Assembly: GCA_016196925.1 (NCBI GenBank)
Contig: JACPWS010000021.1
Span: 32,998-96,997 of the forward strand
DNA: 64,000 nucleotides
Direction: 5' to 3'
DNA from: Burkholderiales bacterium
GTDB lineage: Bacteria; Pseudomonadota; Gammaproteobacteria; Burkholderiales; Burkholderiaceae_D
The position numbers and the translations under genes were made by a program. Numbering within the stretch: the stretch's first letter is position 1; each line of letters opens with the position of its first letter. This document shows positions 38,740 to 49,220 of the stretch, in pieces. The notes beneath the pieces were generated by a model that saw nothing but the letters and a program-made list of their open reading frames with translations, was not told the origin of the DNA and did not search any database.

Positions 38740-39720
38740 TTAATGGTTGCGGTCCACCGCAAATGCACTCAATGCCAGCAGGGCTTGCTTGTACGGGCCG
38801 GCAGCTAAGGGGGCGACTGCGGCGGAGGCGCGCGCCGCGGCTTTCTGCGCTTCGCCCCGGGTGTAATCGAGTGCGCCCGAGTTGGTGATGGCATGCAGGA
38901 TGGCGTCGAACTTCGATTCCTCTCCGTGTTCGATGCAGGTACGCACCAGTTCGCGCTCGGCGTCGGTGCCGTTTTTCATCAGGTAAATCAAGGGCAGGGT
39001 AGGCTTGCCTTCGCGCAAATCATCGCCGACGTTTTTTCCTATATCGTCGGCATTGCCGGAATAATCGAGCACGTCGTCGATTAACTGGAACGCGGTTCCG
39101 AGCGAGCGGCCGTATTCGGCGGCAGCTGCTATGCCTTGCTCATCGGCACCGGCAATCAGCGCGCCGATTTCTGCCGCGGCCTCGAACAATTTTGCCGTTT
39201 TGGAGCGGATGACTTGGAGGTAGCGCTCTTCACTCACGTCCGGGTCATGCATATTCAGTAATTGCAGCACTTCGCCTTCGGCGATCACATTGGTGGCATC
39301 CGCCAGGATTTGCATGATGCGCATGCTATTGATGGACACCATCATCTGGAAGGCCCGCGAGTACAAGAAGTCGCCGACCAGCACCGATGCGGCGTTGCCG
39401 AACATGGCATTGGCCGTCTGGCGTCCGCGTCGCAACGAGGATTCGTCGACTACGTCATCGTGCAACAGGGTCGCGGTATGGATGAATTCGACGATGGCCG
39501 CCAGTTCATGATGTTGCTGGCCTTGATAACGATGAGCGTTGGCAATCAGCAATACCAGCACCGGGCGTATGCGTTTGCCGCCGGCGTTGATGATGTATTC
39601 GGCGATCTGATTGACCAGCGCAACTTCGGAGTGAAGTTTGTCGCGTATGACTTGATTGACCGCTGCCATATCGGTGGCGATGACGTCGGCGATCGGGTTG
39701 TGGGTAGCTGTGGCAGACAA
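38740..39720 (-). CDS. ispB: Octaprenyl diphosphate synthase IspB
   Basis: Makes the long polyprenyl diphosphate used for the ubiquinone side chain. The start is taken as TTG at 39720, with AGG eight bases upstream, giving 326 residues (E. coli IspB has 323); longer in-frame versions run through the promoter region. Both aspartate-rich motifs are present: LLHDDVVDESSLRRGR near residue 85 and LIDDVLDYSGNADDIGKN near 212. GGKRIRPVLVLL is the usual first conserved block. Divergent placement from rplU-rpmA is standard in proteobacteria. Confidence 0.93.
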   Translation of the reverse strand: MSATATHNPIADVIATDMAAVNQVIRDKLHSEVALVNQIAEYIINAGGKRIRPVLVLLIANAHRYQGQQHHELAAIVEFIHTATLLHDDVVDESSLRRGRQTANAMFGNAASVLVGDFLYSRAFQMMVSINSMRIMQILADATNVIAEGEVLQLLNMHDPDVSEERYLQVIRSKTAKLFEAAAEIGALIAGADEQGIAAAAEYGRSLGTAFQLIDDVLDYSGNADDIGKNVGDDLREGKPTLPLIYLMKNGTDAERELVRTCIEHGEESKFDAILHAITNSGALDYTRGEAQKAAARASAAVAPLAAGPYKQALLALSAFAVDRNH

Positions 39721-39753
39721 GGGGGAACCTGCAAAAAAACCGAGATGGGCGAG

Positions 39754-39759
39754 ATTATA
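39754..39759 (-). promoter_or_regulatory. Candidate -10 box of ispB
   Basis: A perfect TATAAT on the - strand, ending about 34 bases before the TTG start of ispB. No convincing -35 lies 16-18 bases upstream. Placement is sensible for the divergent ispB/rplU region. Confidence 0.35.
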
Positions 39760-39892
39760 CGACGGCGTGCCTATGTTTTGCGGGAAATACAATAGCGGAA
39801 TGTTGTCATGGTTCCACGGAGTTGACTTGACCGGGCTGGTAGGCGGATGGCGGTGCGGGATTTTACGTGCTGAAAAAATACGCAAATAGTTT

Positions 39893-39921
39893 TTGACGGT
39901 GATGCCAAGCCTGAGTATAAT
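39893..39921 (+). promoter_or_regulatory. Sigma70 promoter of rplU-rpmA
   Basis: TTGACG (39893-39898), a 17-base spacer, then TATAAT (39916-39921): 11 of 12 consensus bases at ideal spacing, the best housekeeping promoter seen in the window. The leader to the rplU start is about 70 bases. Confidence 0.88.
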
Positions 39922-39997
39922 TTGGGGTTTTCCCGATTTCCTGGCTGTTTTTGGTTGACGGGGGAAAATCCCTATTATTTATTTGATGAGGTTTCAC

Positions 39998-40309
39998 ATG
40001 TACGCGGTCATAAAAACCGGCGGCAAACAATATAAAGTTGTCGCTGGTGAAAAACTCAAAGTAGAACAGATACCTGCAGACATTGGCTCCGAAATCACCA
40101 TTGATCAAGTACTCGCCATGGGCGAGGGAGAGACTATCAAGTTTGGTACTCCATTGGTCGCAGGTGCTACGGTGCTGGTTAAGGTGATCGATCACGGACG
40201 TCACGACAAAGTGCGTATTTTCAAAATGCGTCGTCGTAAGCATTATCAGAAACGTCAAGGCCATCGCCAAAACTACACTGAACTGCAAATCGTTTCTATC
40301 AACGGCTAA
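39998..40309 (+). CDS. rplU: 50S ribosomal protein L21
   Basis: A 103-residue ribosomal protein that binds 23S rRNA. The sequence opens [14 protein letters not shown] and ends [15 protein letters not shown], with the [17 protein letters not shown] basic block that marks L21. The ATG at 39998 is chosen over one at 39983 because it gives the standard length and has GAGG eight bases upstream. It is co-transcribed with rpmA, 43 bases downstream. Confidence 0.98.
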   Translation: MYAVIKTGGKQYKVVAGEKLKVEQIPADIGSEITIDQVLAMGEGETIKFGTPLVAGATVLVKVIDHGRHDKVRIFKMRRRKHYQKRQGHRQNYTELQIVSING

Positions 40310-40352
40310 GCCGCTGATAACCTGCTAATTTACCTGAATCCAAGGAGCTGAA

Positions 40353-40610
40353 ATGGCACACAAAAAAGGCGGCGGCACCACGCGCAACGGCCGTGACTCA
40401 GAATCGAAACGCCTGGGCGTTAAAGTTTACGGCGGCCAGGCTATCAACGCCGGCGGCATCATCGTTCGTCAACGCGGCACACGCGTGCACGCTGGTGAAA
40501 ATGTCGGCATGGGTAAAGACCATACCCTGTTTGCACTGGTTAATGGCAAGGTTCAATTTGCCATCAAAGGTGCATCCAAGCACCAATACGCAATCGTCGT
40601 TGCTGCTTAA
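40353..40610 (+). CDS. rpmA: 50S ribosomal protein L27
   Basis: An 85-residue ribosomal protein at the peptidyl transferase centre. It opens [20 protein letters not shown], the flexible N-terminal arm that reaches the P site, followed by [27 protein letters not shown] sequence. AAGGAG stands a few bases before the ATG. There is no N-terminal prepeptide of the Staphylococcus kind. A terminator follows. Confidence 0.98.
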   Translation: MAHKKGGGTTRNGRDSESKRLGVKVYGGQAINAGGIIVRQRGTRVHAGENVGMGKDHTLFALVNGKVQFAIKGASKHQYAIVVAA

Positions 40611-40651
40611 TGTCTTGATATAATTCAAGGCAAGGCGCAAGCCGGTACGCA

Positions 40652-40682
40652 AAAAAGGCTCTGCCATTGGTAGAGCCTTTTT
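40652..40682 (+). terminator. Terminator after rplU-rpmA
   Basis: AAAAAGGCTCT (40652-40662) pairs with AGAGCCTTTTT (40672-40682) around a nine-base loop. It separates the ribosomal gene pair from obgE, so obgE either has its own promoter in the next 80 bases or relies on read-through. Confidence 0.9.
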
Positions 40683-40758
40683 AGTTTAGAGAAATCCTGT
40701 ATAAATCTGTTGTTCCATCTTGGCAGCAAGGATTTATACAAGCTTTTTTAGGTGGTAA

Positions 40759-41871
<1,113 letters not shown>

Positions 41872-41883
41872 TTTTTCCATCTT

Positions 41884-41920
41884 AAAAAAAAGAGCCTGAT
41901 TTTTTCAGGCTCTTTTTTTT
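41884..41920. terminator. Terminator after obgE
   Basis: A 15-bp perfect stem: A8 followed by GAGCCTG (41884-41898) pairs with CAGGCTC followed by T8 (41906-41920). Symmetric A and T runs make it able to act on both strands. Confidence 0.93.
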
Positions 41921-42029
41921 CTCCGTCTTACGCGCCTATTCATGCATCGCCGGTCAGTCGTGGGAAGGGGTAAATTTTTTGCTTCTTAATAAAGCAACTA
42001 TTTTTATATTTGTTTGAAAAATGCATGCC

Positions 42030-42079
42030 ATTCTGAATTTAATTTAGAATTTTCGTTCCGCGCCCACGCAAAGTATAAT
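42030..42079 (+). promoter_or_regulatory. proB upstream region: near-palindrome and -10 box
   Basis: ATTCTGAATT-T-AATTTAGAAT (42030-42050) is a 21-base inverted repeat with one mismatch. TATAAT lies at 42074-42079, about 50 bases before the proB ATG, with only a poor -35. The palindrome sits just upstream of where a -35 would be and could be an operator. The rest of 41921-42129 is A/T-rich with no gene. Confidence 0.4.
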
Positions 42080-42129
42080 GAAGTCCACGGCTATAGCCTT
42101 CCGAAAAACGCAGTCCGGGTTCAATACGC

Positions 42130-43248
42130 ATGCATTCAGTGATTCAACAAGCCAAGCGGCTGATTATCAAAGTAGGTTCTTCGCTGGTCACCAACGATGG
42201 CAAGGGCCTGGACCGGGTGGCGATAGAAAAATGGGCGGCGCAGATCGCCGCATTGCGTATGATGGGCAAGGAAGTCGTGCTGGTCAGTTCCGGGGCGATC
42301 GCCGAAGGCCGCCAGCGCCTCGGCTTCGACAAGCGGCCGACCGGCATCCATGAATTGCAAGCCTGCGCCGCCGTCGGCCAGATGGGGCTGGCGCAGATTT
42401 ACGAAACCTGCTTTCGCGCTCACGGCATAGGCACTGCGCAGATTTTATTGACGCATGCCGATCTGGCCGACCGCGAACGCTATCTGAATGCGCGCTCCAC
42501 CTTATTTACCTTGCTGCGTTTCGGCATCGTCCCCATCATCAATGAGAACGATACCGTGGTGACCGACGAGATCAAGTTCGGTGATAACGATACCCTGGGT
42601 GCGCTGGTGGCGAATCTGATCGAAGGCGATGCCTTAATTATTTTGACCGATCAAAAGGGTTTGTACACGGCCGATCCGCGTAAATATCCTGAGGCGCAAT
42701 TCGTCCGTGAAGCCAAAGCCGGAGATGCCGCGCTGGAGGCGATGGCGGGCGGGGCCGGTTCCAGCGTCGGCAGCGGCGGCATGTTGACCAAGATAATGGC
42801 GGCCAAGCGCGGCGCCAGTTCCGGCGCGCATACCGTGATTGCCTGGGGGCGGGAAGAAAATGTATTGGTACGCCTGGCCGAGGGCGAAGCGATCGGCACC
42901 CAGTTAATCTCGCAGATGGCGCCCCTGGCGGCCCGCAAACAATGGATGGCCGATCATTTGCAGACGGCCGGGCAACTGATCCTGGACGCCGGCGCGGTGC
43001 AAAAACTGAGCGCCGAAGGCAAGTCTCTGCTGCCTATCGGTGTGCTGGACGTGCGCGGCGAATTCGGGCGCGGCGCCGTGGTGACTTGCTACAGCGAGGC
43101 CGGGCAGGCGATAGCGCGCGGCCTGTGCAATTATGCGAGCGCCGAGGCGCGCCGCATCAAACGTCATCCCTCTTCAGAAATCGCGTCTATACTCGGCTTC
43201 GTCGAAGAGCCGGAATTGATACATCGCGACAATCTGGTCTTGTTGTGA
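42130..43248 (+). CDS. proB: Glutamate 5-kinase ProB
   Basis: First enzyme of proline synthesis from glutamate; it phosphorylates glutamate and is normally feedback-inhibited by proline. The 372-residue protein has an amino acid kinase domain (about 1-250, opening [19 protein letters not shown], with [16 protein letters not shown] and the [20 protein letters not shown] block). A C-terminal PUA domain (about 280-360) follows. It is often beside obgE in this group. proA is not in the window. Confidence 0.97.
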   Translation: MHSVIQQAKRLIIKVGSSLVTNDGKGLDRVAIEKWAAQIAALRMMGKEVVLVSSGAIAEGRQRLGFDKRPTGIHELQACAAVGQMGLAQIYETCFRAHGIGTAQILLTHADLADRERYLNARSTLFTLLRFGIVPIINENDTVVTDEIKFGDNDTLGALVANLIEGDALIILTDQKGLYTADPRKYPEAQFVREAKAGDAALEAMAGGAGSSVGSGGMLTKIMAAKRGASSGAHTVIAWGREENVLVRLAEGEAIGTQLISQMAPLAARKQWMADHLQTAGQLILDAGAVQKLSAEGKSLLPIGVLDVRGEFGRGAVVTCYSEAGQAIARGLCNYASAEARRIKRHPSSEIASILGFVEEPELIHRDNLVLL

Positions 43249-43278
43249 GCGTAGCGAGGGCTTCAAGGCGACAGGCTG

Positions 43279-43779
43279 TCAGCGCTTGCTGCCGCGCATT
43301 CTGCTCAGGATGAGCTCGGTCTTGCCGGCCACGGTTTTTCCTTCGCAAAAATAATCGCTGTACAGGACGCTATGCTGCCGGTTGGCGTCGCGTGCGGAAA
43401 TTGGCTCCCACAGCGCGCGCCGCGAGCGCGACCAGCCGCCGTCGCTGCGGCCGAAGGCGTACAGCTTTCTTTCGTAAGACTGGCAACGTAGCGCTTCGTA
43501 GCTGACATTTTTCACGCCGCTCCGGCTGGTCGCGACCAGGGTATAACGCACGGTGCCGTCGGCGGCGACGGAGAGCGATTTGCTATCGAGCGCAAACGCC
43601 TGGCTGCCGCTGTCGTAAAAAGGCAGCAGATGTCCGGGCTCAGGCGCTTCCGGCAATTGCAAGGCAACTTCCTGCCACTCTTTTTCTGCCTCCTCCTCCG
43701 CGACGGCGGCTTGCGCGGCCGGCGCCAAAGTCAGCGCCGCCAGCAAGTAGGGAAATGAACGCGCGATCAATTTTTGCAT
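43279..43779 (-). CDS. CNP1-like secreted protein
   Basis: A 166-residue protein with a clear signal peptide (MQKLIARSFPYLLAALTLAPAAQA, cleavage near residue 24). The mature domain contains FALDSKSLSVAADGTVRYTLVA and ALRCQSYERKLYAFGRSDGGW. This resembles the CNP1-like family first named from a cryptic neisserial protein; its function is unknown. Two cysteines of the mature part could form a disulfide. It is convergent with proB and 17 bases downstream of rppH on the same strand. Confidence 0.78.
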   Translation of the reverse strand: MQKLIARSFPYLLAALTLAPAAQAAVAEEEAEKEWQEVALQLPEAPEPGHLLPFYDSGSQAFALDSKSLSVAADGTVRYTLVATSRSGVKNVSYEALRCQSYERKLYAFGRSDGGWSRSRRALWEPISARDANRQHSVLYSDYFCEGKTVAGKTELILSRMRGSKR

Positions 43780-43796
43780 GGGCTTAACTCGATTTG

Positions 43797-44354
43797 TTAC
43801 GGTTCGGTTTTGGGCGGCGTGCGCGGGCCGGTCTCCCCCGGCTGCTGCTGGCGCAGATAGCGATTGCGGTTCGGGTGTTCGGTGCGGTGGATGTAACGCG
43901 ACAGCTCTTGCAAGGCAAGCTGATATACGCCGCGCTTGAATTCGATCACGACATCGAGCGGCACCCAGTAATCGTGCCAGCGCCAGGCGTCGAATTCAGG
44001 ATGGTTGCTGGCGCGCAGATTGACGTCGCAATCGCGCCCTACCATGCGCAGCAAGAACCAGATTTGTTTCTGGCCCTTGTAGTGGCCGCGGATCTCGCGT
44101 TTGATGAAATGATCGGGCACTTCATAGCGCAGCCAGTCGCGCGTGCGACCGATGACCTTGACATGTTCGGGACGCAAACCGGTTTCTTCTTCCAGTTCGC
44201 GGAACATCGCCTGTTCCGGCGATTCTCCATACTTGATGCCACCTTGCGGGAATTGCCACGAATGCTCGCGCACGCGCTTTCCCCACCAGACTTCATTGTT
44301 GGCGTTAAGTAATATAATGCCAACGTTAGGGCGGAAGCCTTCACGATCCAGCAT
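43797..44354 (-). CDS. rppH: RNA pyrophosphohydrolase RppH
   Basis: Nudix enzyme that converts 5'-triphosphate mRNA ends to monophosphate and so starts RNase E-dependent decay. From the ATG at 44354 the protein has 185 residues and opens [17 protein letters not shown], the family start, with GAGGT eight bases upstream; a TTG at 44366 would add four residues. The Nudix box runs from 38 to 60 ([13 protein letters not shown], then RELEEETGL). The proline-rich C-terminal tail is variable. Confidence 0.95.
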   Translation of the reverse strand: MLDREGFRPNVGIILLNANNEVWWGKRVREHSWQFPQGGIKYGESPEQAMFRELEEETGLRPEHVKVIGRTRDWLRYEVPDHFIKREIRGHYKGQKQIWFLLRMVGRDCDVNLRASNHPEFDAWRWHDYWVPLDVVIEFKRGVYQLALQELSRYIHRTEHPNRNRYLRQQQPGETGPRTPPKTEP

Positions 44355-44569
44355 GTTCAACCTCAAAACTTTCTGTGGCTAAACGGCTTGCTCCTGCAAT
44401 CCGAGGCGTAAATTCACGCGGAAATACGGCACATTTCTGGCGGCCGGCATTATCCTCAACGTGCAAAACGCGGTTTCCATCATCAAATATGCAAAGAGTG
44501 GGCGCATTCGCCAACTAATCCTTTAAAATTGAGTCGATTATAACCCTCCATTAGAAAAGAATCACTGCC

Positions 44570-46306
44570 ATGCGTGCCTCCCGATTTTTTATTTCGACTT
44601 TAAAAGAAGCGCCTGCCGACGCCGAGATCGTCAGCCATAAACTGATGATGCGGGCCGGCATGATCAAACGCTTAGGAGCGGGTATTTACAATTACATGCC
44701 CATGGGTTTGCGCGTGATACGCAAGGTGGAAAACATCGTGCGCGAAGAGATGAACCGCGCCGGTGCCATCGAGATGCTGATGCCGGTGGTGCAGCCGGCC
44801 GAGCTGTGGCAAGAAACCGGGCGCTGGGACAAGATGGGGCCGGAATTGATGCGCGTGAAAGATCGCCACGGCCGCGACTATGCGATACAGCCTACGTCGG
44901 AAGAAGTGATTACCGACGTGGTGCGTTCCGAAATCCGCTCGTATCGCCAGCTGCCGATTAATTTTTACCATATCCAGACCAAGTTCCGCGACGAGCGCCG
45001 CCCGCGTTTCGGCCTGATGCGCGGCCGCGAATTCACCATGAAGGATGCGTATTCTTTCGACCGCGATGTCGAGAGCATGCAGCAATCGTATCAGCTGATG
45101 TACGACGCCTATACCCGGATTTTCACGCGCTTCGGCTTGCAGTTCCGCGCGGTGGCGGCCGATAACGGCGCCATCGGCGGCTCCGGCTCGCATGAATTTC
45201 ACGTGATCGCCGACACCGGCGAAGATGCGCTGGTGTATTGTCCGACTTCCGATTACGCAGCGAATATGGAAGCGGCCGAAGCGGTATCGCTGCTGCCGCA
45301 GCGCGCAGCAGCGACGGCCGTACTGACCAAGACCGCGACGCCGGGCAAGGCCAAATGCGAAGACGTGGCGGCTTTGCTCGGCCTGCCTTTGCAGCAAACC
45401 GTGAAATCGATCGTCCTGGCGGTCGACGATGAAGAACAAGGCGAAGCCGGCAAGCAAATCTGGCTGCTGCTGTTGCGTGGCGATCATGAGATGAACGAAG
45501 TCAAGGTCAGCAAGATTCCTGGCCTGGCGATTTCCCGTATGGCCAGCGAGGCGGAGATCGTGGAATGGTTCGGCACGCTGCCCGGCTATCTCGGCCCTAT
45601 CCACACCAAGAAGCCGGTGACGGTGGTGGCCGACCGCACGGTCGCCAACATGGCGGACTTTGTGTGCGGTGCGAACGAAGCCGATTTCCACTTCACCGGC
45701 GCTAACTGGGGGCGCGATATTCCCGAGCCGCTGGTGGCCGACCTGCGCAATGTGGAGGCGGGCGACCCTGCGCCGGACGGCCAGGGCGTGCTGGCGATAC
45801 AGCGCGGCATCGAAGTCGGCCACGTGTTCCAGCTCGGCACCCGTTATTCTGAAGATATGAAAGCCACCTTCCTGGATGAGCACGGCAAGCCGCAATTGCT
45901 GCAGATGGGCTGCTACGGCATAGGCGTGACGCGCATCCTGGGCGCCGCCATCGAGCAGAATTTCGATGAAAAAGGTATCATCTGGCCGACCGCGATCGCG
46001 CCGTTCGAAGTCGTGTTGTGTCCTATGGGAATGGATAGGAGCGAAGCGGTCAAGGCCGAAACCGAGAAGCTGTATCAGGCTTTGCTCGACGCCGGCGTCG
46101 ATGTCATTCTGGACGACCGCGGCGAACGGCCGGGCGCCATGTTTGCCGACTGGGAATTGATAGGCGTACCGCATCGCGTGGTGATCGGCGATCGCGGCTT
46201 AAAGGACGGCAAGCTCGAATACCTGGGACGACGCGATGCCGAAGCGAGTGCGGTGCCGCTGGCCGAGATGCCGGCGTTCATCCAGGCCAAGCTTGCGGGC
46301 AATTAA
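44570..46306 (+). CDS. proS: Proline--tRNA ligase ProS (bacterial type with editing insert)
   Basis: Class II aminoacyl-tRNA synthetase that charges tRNA-Pro. The 578-residue protein has the catalytic core with motif 2 ([21 protein letters not shown], near residue 139). The YbaK-like editing insert (about 225-400) clears Ala-tRNA-Pro. Motif 3 is [13 protein letters not shown] near 446, and the anticodon-binding domain follows. Length is standard. It is divergent from rppH. A copy of the dispersed inverted repeat starts two bases after its stop codon. Confidence 0.97.
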   Translation: MRASRFFISTLKEAPADAEIVSHKLMMRAGMIKRLGAGIYNYMPMGLRVIRKVENIVREEMNRAGAIEMLMPVVQPAELWQETGRWDKMGPELMRVKDRHGRDYAIQPTSEEVITDVVRSEIRSYRQLPINFYHIQTKFRDERRPRFGLMRGREFTMKDAYSFDRDVESMQQSYQLMYDAYTRIFTRFGLQFRAVAADNGAIGGSGSHEFHVIADTGEDALVYCPTSDYAANMEAAEAVSLLPQRAAATAVLTKTATPGKAKCEDVAALLGLPLQQTVKSIVLAVDDEEQGEAGKQIWLLLLRGDHEMNEVKVSKIPGLAISRMASEAEIVEWFGTLPGYLGPIHTKKPVTVVADRTVANMADFVCGANEADFHFTGANWGRDIPEPLVADLRNVEAGDPAPDGQGVLAIQRGIEVGHVFQLGTRYSEDMKATFLDEHGKPQLLQMGCYGIGVTRILGAAIEQNFDEKGIIWPTAIAPFEVVLCPMGMDRSEAVKAETEKLYQALLDAGVDVILDDRGERPGAMFADWELIGVPHRVVIGDRGLKDGKLEYLGRRDAEASAVPLAEMPAFIQAKLAGN

Positions 46307-46308
46307 CA

Positions 46309-46379
46309 TACTGGAGGGGAGTGTTTTTTGAGGTCGTTTAAATTCACTGGCGACAAGCTTAAAACAAGAGATACTCCCC
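46309..46379 (+). repeat. Dispersed 72-base inverted-repeat element, copy B
   Basis: Begins TACTGGAGGGGAGT and ends ATACTCCCC; AGGGGAGT (46315-46322) pairs with ACTCCCCT (46373-46380) and the stem extends with G-U pairs. It fills the gap between proS and the transglycosylase gene and ends 14 bases before the latter's ATG, so it would be part of that gene's leader. Same orientation as copy C, opposite to copy A. Confidence 0.75.
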
Positions 46380-46393
46380 TGAAATTAACTAAA

Positions 46394-47002
46394 ATGCGGC
46401 ATTTTTTAAGTTCTTTGTTGTGCTGTTGTTGCGCTTTTCTGTGGACTCTGCCGGCCCAGGCCGGCAACCAGAAAGAAGAAGCGATGGCAGATGCCGTGCG
46501 CCTGGCCCTCTCCAAGGCGGTGTCCGATCCGCGTCCGCCGAAACCGAGTTTTACCGATATCAATGACCGCATAGTCTATCTGTACTGGCTGGGCGATATG
46601 TCGGCGCGCCTGAAACGGCGCATCCCGGATCACCAGAGCCGGATCGAGTTGCTGGAAGCGGTCTGGTACGAAGCCAAGCGCGCCGGGCTGGAGCCGGCCC
46701 TGGTGCTCGGGCTGATCCAGGTCGAATCGGCCTTTCGCAAATACGCGACTTCGGTGGTCGGTGCGCGCGGTTACATGCAGGTGATGCCGTTCTGGTCGCG
46801 CGTGATCGGCGACCGCGATGCGCAAAAGCTATTCCAGATGCAAGCCAATCTGCGTTACGGTTGCGCGATTTTGCGCATGTACATCGACATGGAAGCCGGC
46901 AACCTTTACCTGGCGCTGGGCCGCTACAACGGCAGCCGCGGCCATCCGGAATATCCGAACGCGGTGCTGGCCAACTGGAAGAATTGGGAATATAAGAAAT
47001 AA
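46394..47002 (+). CDS. Secreted lytic transglycosylase (SLT domain)
   Basis: A 202-residue peptidoglycan lytic transglycosylase. The signal peptide is MRHFLSSLLCCCCAFLWTLPAQA, with a cysteine-rich core that might allow lipidation, although no clean lipobox is seen. The SLT domain runs from about 85 to 195; the catalytic glutamate is in LGLIQVESAFRKYA, followed by GARGYMQVMPFW and LRYGCAILRMY. An in-frame TTG at 46328 would place the start inside the repeat element; the ATG at 46394 is preferred because it begins the signal peptide. Role in wall turnover is inferred. Confidence 0.88.
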   Translation: MRHFLSSLLCCCCAFLWTLPAQAGNQKEEAMADAVRLALSKAVSDPRPPKPSFTDINDRIVYLYWLGDMSARLKRRIPDHQSRIELLEAVWYEAKRAGLEPALVLGLIQVESAFRKYATSVVGARGYMQVMPFWSRVIGDRDAQKLFQMQANLRYGCAILRMYIDMEAGNLYLALGRYNGSRGHPEYPNAVLANWKNWEYKK

Positions 47003-47003
47003 A

Positions 47004-47055
47004 CCCGTCCCAAACAAAAATGCCCGCATAGGCGGGCATTTTTGTTTGGGACGGG
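47004..47055. terminator. Bidirectional terminator with 24-bp perfect stem
   Basis: Arms at 47004-47027 and 47032-47055 are perfectly complementary around a four-base loop; the core is ATGCCCGC/GCGGGCAT followed by T5. It begins one base after the transglycosylase stop. The facing SWIB gene ends about 55 bases away, so it can serve both. Confidence 0.93.
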
Positions 47056-47110
47056 AGTCAGTGCTGCGTTATCAGTCTCCCAAAGCAACTGCGGCGCTGT
47101 CGGTAAAAAA

Positions 47111-47488
47111 TTAAGACAGGTGGCCGGAAATGAGCTTGGTCATTTCAAACATGGATACTTGCTTCTTGCCATCGAATACGGCTTTCAGCTTGTCGTCCGC
47201 GTTGATGTTGCGCTTGTTGGCTTCATCTTGCAGTTTGTGCTTCTTGATGTATTCCCATACTTTTTTGGTGACTTCGGTGCGCGGGATGGCTGTTGCGCCG
47301 ATGACTGCCGCCAGAGTAGGGGAGATGGTCATGGGTTTCATGAATGCCGCATTTGGCTTGCGTGCTGCTGCCGGTTTTGCGGCTGCCTTTGCTGCCGGCT
47401 TTGCTGCGGCTGCTTTTGTAGGCGCTGCTGCTGGCTTCTTGGCCGCTGCCGCCGGTTTTGCTGCTGGTTTCTTTGCTGCTGTTGCCAT
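47111..47488 (-). CDS. SWIB/MDM2-domain protein with histone H1-like basic tail
   Basis: A 125-residue protein. Residues 1-45 are a Lys/Ala/Pro-rich tail (ATAAKKPAAKPAAAAKKPAA), like histone H1 tails. Residues about 50-125 form a SWIB domain (MTISPTLAAVIGATAIPRTEV, then VWEYIKKHKLQDE and the FEMTKLISGHL end). SWIB is best known from eukaryotic SWI/SNF chromatin remodellers; in bacteria it occurs in chlamydiae and some betaproteobacteria. DNA-binding or nucleoid function is inferred from the tail. AGGAGG stands before the ATG, so it should be well translated. Confidence 0.88.
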   Translation of the reverse strand: MATAAKKPAAKPAAAAKKPAAAPTKAAAAKPAAKAAAKPAAARKPNAAFMKPMTISPTLAAVIGATAIPRTEVTKKVWEYIKKHKLQDEANKRNINADDKLKAVFDGKKQVSMFEMTKLISGHLS

Positions 47489-47663
47489 AAATAGCCTCCT
47501 TCACAAATTTCGTGGACGGAGCTTTGATCGTTTTGAAAAGCTCCTGCATTGCGTCACTTCACGCATCGCTAATAGTGGTGCGGTTTTTACAGGGATGCAA
47601 GCGTTTTTTGCGGCTTTTTGTGGAAAACGTGTGGGAATTTGACGGCCGTTGGATTTCAGTGCG

Positions 47664-47704
47664 AAAAAAAGCCGGACTAACGCATTTTCGCGCTGAGTCC
47701 GGCT
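47664..47704 (-). terminator. Terminator after ffh
   Basis: On the - strand AGCCGGACT pairs with AGTCCGGCT (plus-strand arms 47670-47678 and 47696-47704) and is followed by a run of seven T. It lies 20 bases past the ffh stop. The rest of the gap to the SWIB gene (47489-47663) holds no gene. Confidence 0.87.
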
Positions 47705-47723
47705 TCTTTGCCTATAGGGAAAA

Positions 47724-49091
47724 TCAGCGTTTTCCCGGCATCATCCCCTTCATGCCGCGCAGCATTTTCATCATGCCGCCGCCGCGCAATTTCTTCATCA
47801 TGGTTTGCATCTGATCGAATTGCGCCAGCATGCGATTGACTTCCTGAATTTGCACGCCGGCACCGGCGGCGATGCGGCGTTTGCGCGAAGCCTTGATCAG
47901 TTCCGGTTTGGCGCGTTCCAGCGGCGTCATGGAATTGATCATGCCTTCCATGCGGCGCACCTGTTTTTCGGCCTGATCCATGTTGGCGCCGTTGGCGGCC
48001 TGTTGCAATTGCGCCGGTAGTTTGTCCATCAGGCTCGACAAGCCGCCCATGTTGCGCATTTGCGCGATCTGCAGCTTGAAGTCGTTCATGTCGAACTTGC
48101 CGCCGCCTTTCAGCTTATGCGCCAGATCCTGGGCCGCCGCCACATCCATGCCTTTTTGCGCCGATTCGACCAACGCCAGGATGTCGCCCATGCCGAGGAT
48201 GCGGTTCGCCATGCGGGTCGCGTCGAACGCTTCCAGGCCGTCGAGTTTTTCGGCTACGCCGACAAACTTGATCGGCTTGCCGGTGATATGGCGCACCGAC
48301 AAGGCGGCGCCGCCGCGCGCGTCGCCGTCGAGCTTGGTCAGGACGACGCCGGTCAGCGGCAAGGCGTCGTTGAAGGCCTTGGCGGTATTCACCGCATCCT
48401 GGCCCAGCATGGCATCCACCACGAACAGGGTTTCTATCGGCTTCACCGCCGCGTGCACCGCGGCGATTTCCTGCATCATCGCTTCGTCGATGCCGAGCCG
48501 GCCGGCGGTATCGATGATCAGCACATCGTGATAATGCTTTTTGGCATAATCGAGCGCGGCCAGTGCGATCTCTACCGGTTTGTCGCTGGCTTGCGTAGGG
48601 AAGAAATCGGCGCCGACCTGGGCCGTCACGGTTTGCAGCTGGCCGATCGCGGCCGGACGATAGACGTCGGCCGAGACGGTCAGGACCTTCTTCTTTTTCT
48701 GTTCGCGCAGGTATTTTGCGAGCTTGCCGACTGTGGTGGTTTTACCGGCGCCCTGCAAGCCGGCCATCAAAATGATCGCCGGCGGCTGGCAGGCGAAGCT
48801 CAGTTGCGACGCTTCTTCGCCGAGGTCGGCGCCCATCAGGGCCGCCAATTCCTTTTGCACCACGCCGACCAAGGCCTGGCCTGGCGTCAGTGAAGAAATC
48901 ACCTCTTCGCCCATGGCCTTTTCTTTGACATGGGCGATCAGTTCGCGCACGGCCGGCAGCGCGACGTCGGCTTCCAGCAAGGCCATGCGCACTTCGCGCA
49001 ACATCTCGGCAGTGTTGGATTCGGTCAGACGGGCTTCGCCGCGCATGGTCTTGACGACTTTGGCGAGACGCTGGGTGAGATTATCGAGCAT
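47724..49091 (-). CDS. ffh: Signal recognition particle protein Ffh
   Basis: GTPase that, with 4.5S RNA, delivers nascent membrane proteins to FtsY and SecYEG. The 455-residue protein has the N domain (1-90) and the G domain with P-loop GLQGAGKTTT at 111-120, then DTAGRLGIDE near 194 and TKLDGDARGG near 253. The methionine-rich M domain (about 300-455) ends in MMKMLRGMKGMMPGKR and binds signal sequences and RNA. No 4.5S RNA gene was recognised nearby. Confidence 0.98.
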   Translation of the reverse strand: MLDNLTQRLAKVVKTMRGEARLTESNTAEMLREVRMALLEADVALPAVRELIAHVKEKAMGEEVISSLTPGQALVGVVQKELAALMGADLGEEASQLSFACQPPAIILMAGLQGAGKTTTVGKLAKYLREQKKKKVLTVSADVYRPAAIGQLQTVTAQVGADFFPTQASDKPVEIALAALDYAKKHYHDVLIIDTAGRLGIDEAMMQEIAAVHAAVKPIETLFVVDAMLGQDAVNTAKAFNDALPLTGVVLTKLDGDARGGAALSVRHITGKPIKFVGVAEKLDGLEAFDATRMANRILGMGDILALVESAQKGMDVAAAQDLAHKLKGGGKFDMNDFKLQIAQMRNMGGLSSLMDKLPAQLQQAANGANMDQAEKQVRRMEGMINSMTPLERAKPELIKASRKRRIAAGAGVQIQEVNRMLAQFDQMQTMMKKLRGGGMMKMLRGMKGMMPGKR

Positions 49092-49220
49092 GGCTAAATC
49101 TGGGTATCTTGAGTAAAAAATCTATAGGGCGGCGCCGAGGAAGAGGGGAGCCGGTCCGGCGCAAACGAAGCACGCATTTTACCCGATCGCAGCGCGCGCT
49201 TACTGCAATTAGCTGTATCG

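Noticed and set aside
44355..44569. Possible small RNA or gene between rppH and proS
   Set aside because: No stem-loop with T-run, no conserved-looking frame; it reads as a plain divergent promoter region.
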